From positions 2,199,007 through 2,263,006 of the forward strand of contig CAXAMN010023361.1 in assembly GCA_963970005.1 (NCBI GenBank): DNA of 64,000 nt. Reading direction: 5' to 3'. Position numbers and translations under genes: made by a program. Positions 57,129 through 64,000 of the stretch are shown in pieces (the first letter of the stretch is position 1; each line of letters opens with the position of its first letter). The stretch comes from Durusdinium trenchii (lineage: Eukaryota; Sar; Dinophyceae; Suessiales; Symbiodiniaceae). The notes under the pieces are model-generated. The model made no database searches. It was not told the DNA's origin and saw only the letters and a list, made by a program, of their open reading frames with translations.

Positions 57129-58298
57129 TTGCCCTTGTCCAGGCTTGGGTTTAGGGCTCCAGCCTTACCAGTACCAGCCACGGCGTGTAGTCTGGCAAAA
57201 GTCAGGGAGCCACGAGGTCTCAACAAGCGCAAGAAAGAGAACCGCCAGGCCACAGGCGAGGGCGACATCGCTGAGATTTTGGATCGTTTGAGAACATCAA
57301 GGGGTGGAGACCTTCGAGCAGCCATTGAATGTCTTGAAGATCTTGTAGGACAGGAGGCCGCCATCACCATGCAGCCAACACAGGAAATGTAGAAGATGCA
57401 GAGGCCTGGTTCGGCAAGCTTGCAGACTTTAAACTTGAGCCGGATGCACATTGCTTCACTGCAGCAATCTTAGCAGCATCTAAGCCATGGAGATTGAAAG
57501 TTTGCTGAAGAATGGTTTCAGGCCATGGCATAGTATCAATCCTCCTTCTACCTCATATGGGGCTGTAATTGCAACCGCTTCGAAAGCATGCGATCTTCAA
57601 GCAGCTGAAAGGGGTTTGAAAAGATAAAAGCTGCACAGGTGGCATTAATATGATGGTCAGTGCTGCCACCAGACAGGGTGATATGGTGAGGGCCCAGCTG
57701 TGGTTTGACGCACTGCGGGATGCCGGCTTTAAACTCGGATTTGCTGATTTTGGAGCCTTGCTGAATGCTGCAAAGGAGGCAGGAAATTTGGATGCTGCGG
57801 AGCATGTATTTCAAAACATGCTTGACCACGGTGTTCAGCCACAGCCTTCGGACCTGAATGTCTTCATTGCCACTGCAGCCAAGGCACAAGTTCCTCGCGG
57901 TGCTTTGTTTTGGGTTGATGACATGCAACGCATGGTTCCGCAGTAAAGACATCGATGGCCTGTTGGACACGATGGCCCGCTTGATGAGGGAGGCAGGTCA
58001 TGAGGCTACAAGTGAAGACTGCAACATGGCCATCACATTACTCAAAGCATCCGGACGAACAGATTGTATTTGCGAGCCGGTAAAGGAAATGACTGCGAGT
58101 AGAGTGAACTTCAATTATTGGACCATGCGGAATATCCGTAGCGCGCTGGGCACAGCGGAATTTGCGGAGCTGGAGGGTAGGTTAAAATTCACAACGAGAA
58201 AGGGAGACGATAATTATGCACACGTGCCATTAAAGCTAGATGACAACCTGAACAACTATCCTGAATACTCACGTGAGAAGTCCGATGAGAGGAAATGA
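57129..58298 (+). pseudogene. intronless, decayed pentatricopeptide-repeat (PPR) protein gene
   Basis: PPR proteins bind organelle RNA through tandem ~35-residue helical hairpins. The coding signal is continuous for about 1.1 kb but changes frame about four times without splice sites (near 57365, 57500, 57610 and 57945). Pieces in order are RGLNKRKKENRQATGEGD, AIECLEDLVGQ, AANTGNVEDAEAWFGKLADF, TSYGAVIATASKACDLQAAE, QGDMVRAQLWFDALRDAGFK, AKEAGNLDAAEHVFQNMLDH and MARLMREAGHEATSEDCN. At least four repeats are seen, with the typical AxxGxxxxAExxFxxM pattern. Lack of introns suggests an mRNA-derived copy; frame changes by assembly error are possible but four in 1 kb is many. Confidence 0.75.
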
Positions 58299-58406
58299 CA
58301 GTAGATTGCTGTTGCTTTTTTCGCGGATAATATATGATGATATACTGTATACATGTAATTACATGTTTCCTTACTGTATTAAATATACACCCTTGCAATC
58401 CCTCGC

Positions 58407-58592
58407 ATTGTTCATTCTGAAACCGAGGACCTGTCAGACTCGGATGAAGAGTCAGCGCCCATCAAAGTTGCGAAGGACATTGCCGCGGACATTGCAGAGG
58501 CCAGGTCGCCAGACTCCGAGCAGGTCTCCAGGAACAGGTTTGCAATCCAAGCAGTTGGGCGTGAACCGAGCAGTTGGTCGTTTGATGCATGA
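58407..58592 (+). CDS. terminal exon, acidic, hypothetical
   Basis: The frame reads TEDLSDSDEESAPIKVAKDI, AADIAEARSPDSEQVSRNR and ends GREPSSWSFDA at a TGA at 58590. The DSDEES patch looks like a casein kinase 2 site, which is inference. A donor-like AACAG|GTTTGC at about 58537 may split it. Confidence 0.4.
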   Translation: MVHSETEDLSDSDEESAPIKVAKDIAADIAEARSPDSEQVSRNRFAIQAVGREPSSWSFDA

Positions 58593-59001
58593 GTTCAGGA
58601 TGTCATTGCAGGTCTTCTAAACAGATTCAATCTCAACACCCCTTTCGCTTCTCAACACGCTTCTTGTATCTCTCTAGTCATCAGTTGAACATCCAGCCTG
58701 ACTTTGTTCTAGGAACCAGAGCATCCCAACGCAGCAAACAGAAAAATATATATATATATATGTATTTTGATATGCAGAATTTCTTTGCGAGCCCAAGCCT
58801 TTGTGTTAAAGTGATAAAGTTGATAAAGTCACAGCAAATCTCTTCTAAATTGGATTAAATGGGTAGCAGTAGGAGGACCTGTGAACTAGGCGCTCAAAGA
58901 CCTTCAGTTCCCCAGTTCGAGACCCTAGATTCACTCTCTTTGGATGGGAGACCCCAGGCAAGTCGCTTTGTTGTTTTTTCCGCAACACCGGAAATGCTCA
59001 G

Positions 59002-59073
59002 GTTTCTGAGATCCATGATGAACAGCTTCCTGAGCCTGCTGAAGAACCATCGCCATTGCCATGTGCCATGGCA
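59002..59073 (+). CDS. short exon, acidic Pro/Glu-rich
   Basis: Framed by GAAATGCTCAG and ATGGCA|GTGCAT, phase 0, 24 codons: VSEIHDEQLPEPAEEPSPLP then CAMA. It might follow the acidic exon at 58407-58592. A longer + frame (58859-59278) overlaps but has poorer composition. Confidence 0.4.
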
Positions 59074-59384
59074 GTGCATTTGTGCATTTCCACGGGACGT
59101 TTGGGGCGCGTTCGGGGCGTGTGTTTTTGTGTCATGGTTTGTTTGTTTTACAGTTTTACGTCACGTCAATCACGTCACCCATTTCTTGGGGCTCATGACT
59201 CATGTCAACGTCACCTTACTCCTTGAATCACTTTCCAGTAAGGTTCGGGCGAATGCACTTGCCAAGTCCTTGTTTTGAAAGATCATTTTAAGGCCGGGTG
59301 CCCCACCCGGGTTTCGACTGAGTTGAATCATTTCAACACCTTGACACGCACTAGGGAGCGGTGAAAAAGACACCCGCCACACCA

Positions 59385-59624
59385 GGAAATCAGATGAAAT
59401 CACTGACCCAGCGGCCAGGTGCGATGCGCACCTTCAATTTCAAGGCGCCCGTCGTTGCGCCGAAGGTCGGCTGGATCTGTCGGAGTCGCATGGAGTTGGG
59501 TGATATGTTAGTCCCATCCAGGGGCCATGGATGTAACAGGGGCACCCCGACCTCCGTTCGTCACCCCGATGTGACTCCTACAGTTGGAAACGCGCCAGAT
59601 CTGCATCCAGCCAGATTCTCATAG
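59385..59624 (+). CDS. possible exon, hypothetical
   Basis: The frame reads SLTQRPGAMRTFNFKAPVVA then PKVGWICRSRMELGDMLVP, running to a TAG at 59622. The last third is probably intron. Weak. Confidence 0.3.
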   Translation, partial: GNQMKSLTQRPGAMRTFNFKAPVVAPKVGWICRSRMELGDMLVPSRGHGCNRGTPTSVRHPDVTPTVGNAPDLHPARFS

Positions 59625-60206
59625 TGTTTGGATGTGTTTCCAAGTGCTTGCAGCAATGTTGTTTATGATTTACATTGATGCTGATTGTGATTTGTTCCAC
59701 TGTTTTCATGTCTTGTTTCACTGGATTAGTCCTCCAATTATCAGGTACCTGAAGCTTTATTTGTAGCATGTTGTTTTTTGTTTCAAACCTAGGGTTTGAG
59801 CACTATTTTGACTTGTGTAGCCTGAAATGCGCATTTTTGGGTCAGGTGTTCAAAGGGTTTTGGGCATGTTTTTAGATGCTGAAGACTGAAGACTCACTAA
59901 CGTTTTCTTGGGCCGGCCATATAGGTGTACGCCCACAACAAATTGCTGCACAATGAGCGCAAATTGTCGCCAAATGCGTGCAGTTTGAACAAGTGGCGAA
60001 CTTCTAAGAAATGGGTTGGATATCTATATCTATATATATATATTATGTTATATATTGTATTAATGAGATTATAATGCGAGACTGTCCATGTTTTTTTTTT
60101 TTTTTTCAAGTGATTGCTCTTTGTTTTTGTTTTCTGCTATTGTGGAACTTGAGTTGTTTTTGTATTTAGCCGCTTGGGCGAAGGAGGAAGCTTCAAGTAT
60201 TAGTTT

Positions 60207-60255
60207 GGAGGCCATCGCTTCTAGGTGTTGGAGGCCATCGCTATTAGGAGGAAGC
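60207..60255. repeat. GGAGGCCATCGCTTCTAGG repeat, two copies
   Basis: TTGGAGGCCATCGCTTCTAGG and TTGGAGGCCATCGCTATTAGG stand side by side, as at 56785 and 10795. Confidence 0.7.
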
Positions 60256-60295
60256 TCATGGCATAGCTTCTCTCAGAGATTGGTGACTCTGTCAG

Positions 60296-60445
60296 GAGAC
60301 CAGCGAAGCGGAGACACCGAAGGAGAGCGAAACGGAGACTCCTGAGACCTTGAGCAGCGCTAGCCACTGGGCCGGTGAGCTGCCGGGACGGAGTGGAGGA
60401 GGTGTAGCCGTGAACATCTGGACAGCCACCGGTGGTTTCAGCTGA
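60296..60445 (+). CDS. terminal exon, Glu/Thr/Ser-rich, hypothetical
   Basis: After GTGACTCTGTCAG the frame is in phase 0 and reads ETSEAETPKESETETPETLS, SASHWAGELPGRSGGGVAVN and ends IWTATGGFS at a TGA at 60443. Low-complexity acidic tail; strong codon and border support. It lies 40 bp from dispersed repeat copies. Confidence 0.5.
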   Translation, partial: ETSEAETPKESETETPETLSSASHWAGELPGRSGGGVAVNIWTATGGFS

Positions 60446-61225
60446 ACCGGTGGTTTTGCGGACGCTTTTGCGGACTTTGGTGGTTTTTTTCCACCTGAAA
60501 ACCCACCGGCTTGTAGAGAGGAACAGTTTGCAACACCACCCAGTGGGTGTTAGGTCACTTCAGTAGGGAGAGAGCAGTCGTGCTGAGAAAGTACACCAAC
60601 CAACCGTAAAGATAGGGCCCCCCAAGAATGATAAGCTGCAACATCCTGCAACCAAATACCCTTCAACTTGGCATTAACCAACCAAATAATGTTGCACATT
60701 CACAAAGCTGGCAAAACCAATATACAATTCAACCTGTGGTGCTCGTGTTTCCTGAAGTTGTCGCATCATTTGCATTGGTTGTCCAGGGTGATTGCCCCGT
60801 TCCAATGCTAAAACTTTAGCGATAACTTCTCGATACGTAGGCACTTGTTACACGAACACACCAGGCCAAGGGATAGACCCACGAACCTAGACATATATAG
60901 ACAGCACCTGAACAAAGAAGTCCATCATCTATGTTCGAGCGTGTTAGGAATGGATTCCAGAGTCATGTTGAATCTAAATCGTTTTGATTTACTACACAAA
61001 TCCATGTAAAGCAATAAGGCCCAGGGCCCCCGAAAAACGAATGATTATTTCAACTTTTGCACCAGTCGGAAACAATTGATTTCGAGGGCGCCTCATGTGC
61101 TTTTCACCCATGAATTATCCTGTGGCTGGTGCTGAATGCTGCTGTTGTGCCTTGATGTTTTTGGAATACATGGCATCAATGTTTTGTCATGGAACATGTA
61201 TACAACAGTGAACATAAACAGTTTG
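60446..61225. other. no supported gene
   Basis: Spacer or intron. Some frames are open (60628-60819) but lack codon bias or borders. Confidence 0.35.
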
Positions 61226-61425
61226 GCCGATGCAGAACCTGCAGGTTCATAATCCAGTGTCTAGTAACTTTCTGGCTGTCTTCACTACCGAGCTTGTCAC
61301 TCAACTTCTCAGTCTGACGGTCCCTGAAGACCATGGAGTGCGAAAACTAGTAAAGGACTACACTTCTTTCCAATGTGGATCAGATTTGAGCTCCTCTTGT
61401 TTGCCTCAGCGGGTTTGAAGCAAGG

Positions 61426-61704
61426 TTGGAAGTCGAAAATGCAGCGCTAGAGCCTGAATTCTTCATAGAAAAAACAAAAACGGTCCCGCAAGTGGAAGCA
61501 GCATCACTCGGATCGACTCAACCAGTAACATCACTCGGGATTCCCATCAGCTCACTCTCAGCTCGCGCTCGTCCGCCTCCGGACCGAGGCAGCGCGTCCT
61601 CGGAGCCGGAGAACGAGGAGGAGGCGTCGCCCGTCTACAGCGTGAGGCACCGGGGGTGGGGGGGGGGGGGGGGCGTCGAAGCGTGCCGGGTGGGGTCCCC
61701 TTGA
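61426..61704 (+). CDS. terminal exon, Pro/Ser/Glu-rich, hypothetical
   Basis: The frame reads VENAALEPEFFIEKTKTVPQ, VEAASLGSTQPVTSLGIPIS and SASSEPENEEEASPVYSVRH before a G-run at 61658-61672 and a TGA at 61702. The part before the G-run is convincing as a disordered segment. The exon may end just before the run. Confidence 0.5.
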   Translation: MEVENAALEPEFFIEKTKTVPQVEAASLGSTQPVTSLGIPISSLSARARPPPDRGSASSEPENEEEASPVYSVRHRGWGGGGGVEACRVGSP

Positions 61705-62079
61705 GGTGACTGGAGCGGTCTGAGAATGACTGGAAGGTCTAGGTTTGACCGTTTAGGACATGATAGGAGCCCTCTAAGGTAGCCACCAAGAGCCAGGGGC
61801 CTTTTGAACGTGGCCTGTATGGGTCTAAGGTGTTGAGTCTTCCCTGCTCCATGGTGGCGCATTTGGCGTTGACGCAACAAGTGTCGAACAAACTGAGTCC
61901 TGAAGGCCGCGGGGTTGGCGGACTTCTTGACACTTTAAAGGAACCTCTCAGGAATTGATGCTTGATCTGGTCTTCAGCAAGTTTGCACAATCAATCCGTT
62001 TGGCTCCCCAATCCGTGCTAAGTCATGGATTGGACACTGGTTTTGGAGCCTTCCACGTGCACTCGGCCGCGGTCGAGCT

Positions 62080-62588
62080 CGAGCCTGCGTCCCGAAGCAC
62101 CAGCTCGAGCCTGGTTGGCCCTTCCCAATCAATTCCTTCGCCCAAAGAGCCTTGGAGGTCGGTGGATCGGTGGATCTCCCAAACGAGCGCCTACTGTAGG
62201 GCCCTTTGCCCGCACTCCGAGCGGGGTGTTCTTCTGGCCGAACCCCCCGAAACCACCGGAGCTGCACGAGTCCGAGTACACGGGCACTGTCTGGTGCTCA
62301 ACAGGTAAAAAACGAGGTGGGGTAAAAGAAACCACCTTCGGGAGGACACTGGCAGGGTAGGGATGTACAGTAAGTATAAATAGATACATCAACCTGAGCT
62401 CCTTCTTATCTGTGTAAATAACTATTATGGCCTAGCGTGAGATAGCGTGCAAATGTGTGCAATACTATTATCCTCAAAGCTGTGTTTCTCTCAGTTTCGT
62501 TGAACATTGCAGGGATTCTCATCAGTTGGGGACTGGTCTTGCAGAAGCCAAGAACACCGGCTTGGTCGCAAAAACGACTAAACAGTGA
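62080..62588 (+). CDS. two-exon 3' end, hypothetical
   Basis: Exon A ends at 62304 (TCAACAG|GTAAAA) and reads RWIGGSPKRAPTVGPFARTP, SGVFFWPNPPKPPELHESEY and TGTVWCST. Its 5' border lies between 62080 and 62157 and is not fixed. Exon B (62545-62588) follows GTCTTGCAG in matching phase, reads AKNTGLVAKTTKQ and stops at a TGA at 62586. Intron 240 bp, GT-AG. No domain is recognised. Confidence 0.45.
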
Positions 62589-62652
62589 CAGTGATCAACA
62601 GGTAAAAGCAAACTTATGCCGGCTCTCTATCAATCTCAGTGGGTTTTCCTAG

Positions 62653-62841
62653 TTGCCCACGACCCCACATGTGTTTTGCCTGGAGGCTTTTGCTGAACCT
62701 CCGTGCCCCTCTGAGCACAGAGGAACCGCTGGTCTTGTCTCTCGGCCGAGGGACGAGACTCGTCGTACGGTCGTTGCTTCTCCACGCTCGTGGTCTCGTC
62801 GACGCGACTCGACCATCGACACATCGACTCCTTCATGGTAG
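62653..62841 (+). CDS. terminal exon, Arg/Ser-rich tail, hypothetical
   Basis: The frame reads VFCLEAFAEPPCPSEHRGTA, VSRPRDETRRTVVASPRSWS and ends RRRDSTIDTSTPSW at a TAG at 62839. Acceptor possibilities are GCCTGGAG near 62680. The minisatellite starts at its last codons. Confidence 0.45.
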   Translation: MPTTPHVFCLEAFAEPPCPSEHRGTAGLVSRPRDETRRTVVASPRSWSRRRDSTIDTSTPSW

Positions 62842-63365
62842 CTTCTTGTTCCTAGTAGTATGGCCAGGAGCTCCTAGTAGTGTCCTTGCTCCTAGTAGTA
62901 TGGCCAGGAGCTCCTAGTAGTGTCCTTGCCCCTAGTAGTATGGCCAGGAGCTCCTAGTAGTGTCCTTGCTCCTAGTAGCATGGCCAGGAGCCCCTAGTAG
63001 TGTCCTTGCTCCTAGTAGTATGGCCAGGACCTCCTAGTAGTGTCCTTGCTCCTAGTAGTATGGCCAGGAGCCCCTAGTAGTGTCCTTGCTCCTAGTAGTA
63101 TGGCCAGGAGCTCCTAGTAGTGTCCTTGCACCTAGTAGTGTGGCCAGGACCTCCTAGTAGTGTCCTTGCTCCTAGTAGTATGGCCAGGAGCCCCTAGTAG
63201 TGTCCTTGCTCCTAGTAGTATGGCCAGGAGCTCCTAGTAGTGTCCTTGCCCCTAGTAGTATGGCCAGGAGCCCCTAGTAGTGTCCTTGCTCCTAGTAGTA
63301 TGGCCAGGAGCCCCTAGTAGTGTCCTTGCTCCTAGTAGCGATGCCCTTTGCTCCTAGTAGCGTGG
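62830..63365. repeat. 40-bp minisatellite, ~13 units, inverted relative of the 42.3-kb array
   Basis: The unit is AGCTCCTAGTAGTGTCCTTG CTCCTAGTAGTATGGCCAGG. Its reverse complement contains GGCCATACTACTAGGAGCAA, matching GGCCGTACTACTAGGAGCAA of the 39-bp units at 42.3 kb. Both arrays also share GCAAAGGGCATCGCTACTAG at one end (42255; inverted at 63339). Confidence 0.95.
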
Positions 63366-64000
63366 GAGAACTTGTTGAAGTGTTTTTTTTTTTTTTTTTT
63401 CGGGTGTTGAACGGTGAGGCTGTTGGTCCTGCGGCTTCTTGGGTGGTTAGGAATGTTAGGATATGCAGCTTCTGCGCAGCAGAGTCTAATGGAGTTTCAA
63501 TTGGTTCAATGCAATATGAGGATAAAGCGTTTGGCAAACCAAGAGAGCAGGGCAGTCCATCATAGTCCATCGACCTTAAGAATTCGGATAGGATTTGAGC
63601 CCTCCAAAAACAGCAGGATTCGAGCCTTCAGAACCCCTGACAAGCAAGGTCAGCTATATGAAGGTCACAAATTTTAAAGATGAGTTTAGGATATTTTAGG
63701 GTGTTGGATCATGGGTGACTATAGATTGGTCAAGCAAAGTGACCCTACCATGGCCCTGGGTTGGCTGGGCCCAGGGCCAAGGTCTTCAGCCCAACACCAG
63801 GTCCTGAGCTGGTGAACGCGCTGCACAAAACTGTTCTTGTGATCCCATGAGTATGCCTCAGTCTTTGTGTTCAAAACAATCCATCGGAATTTGACCCTTC
63901 ACCCTCCACCTCTCTTCACCTCTCTTCACCCTGCTTGGTGCCCCATGGTGCCCCCGATGTGGTCAAGCTTGGCGGAGGTATCGGACCGAACCTGTGCCTG
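63366..64000. other. no supported gene; T-run and spacer
   Basis: A T-run lies at 63383-63401. A short basic + strand frame (63580-63677) was too weak to call. Confidence 0.35.

Noticed and set aside
1-64000. Search for tRNA, rRNA, a full spliced-leader gene, CRISPR arrays and virus-like elements
   Set aside because: None recognised by eye on either strand; diverged or partial copies could be missed without a profile search.

Overview
The window looks like nuclear DNA of a dinoflagellate, most likely a symbiodiniacean alga. Genes are cut into short GC-ending exons (often 45-250 bp) separated by AT-richer introns. Several introns begin with GC or GA instead of GT while keeping AG acceptors. 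There are no rRNA operons or bacterial-style operons, and no CRISPR array. Repeats are mostly short palindromes, MITE-like elements, microsatellites and minisatellites. Only two or three genes can be named with assurance; most coding evidence is isolated exons recognised by an open frame, codon choice, splice borders and phase agreement between neighbours.

Left part (1-20.7 kb): a foldback repeat (93-319), a decayed coding region (357-967) with a possible companion exon (1101-1292), a 108-136 bp minisatellite (2880-3340), coding-like fragments at 8.2-9.1, 12.0, 13.2 and 15.2-16.4 kb, then a repeat field (17.9-20.7 kb). That field has ~700-bp repeats with inverted copies, the recurrent word TTAGAATGCC, and a 10-N assembly gap at 19139-19148.

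Middle (21-42 kb): scattered exons, a CAN-triplet microsatellite, a field of recurrent CCGTAGGC words (28.8-29.8 kb), and the two best genes. One is a class III nucleotidyl (probably guanylyl) cyclase catalytic domain split over at least seven phase-compatible exons (32438-38102, + strand). The other is a four-exon tandem-KH RNA-binding protein with RS and RG-rich tail (39690-41313, + strand), resembling the FMR1/FXR layout. A small putative minus-strand gene (39250-39559) lies head-to-head with the KH gene.

Right part (42-64 kb): a 39-bp minisatellite (42.27-42.90 kb) whose relative lies in inverted orientation at 62.83-63.36 kb; an EF-hand C-terminus (43439-43783); a two-exon gene end (46101-46565); a minus-strand exon pair (50482-50891); a small Tyr/Gly/Asn/His-rich protein gene (55854-56775); and an intronless decayed PPR gene (57129-58298). 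Many single terminal exons lie between.

Cyclase, EF-hand, KH and PPR proteins fit eukaryotic signalling and RNA handling, but nothing in the sequence shows that they work together. No LTR retroelement, Polinton or other virus-like element was recognised by eye.
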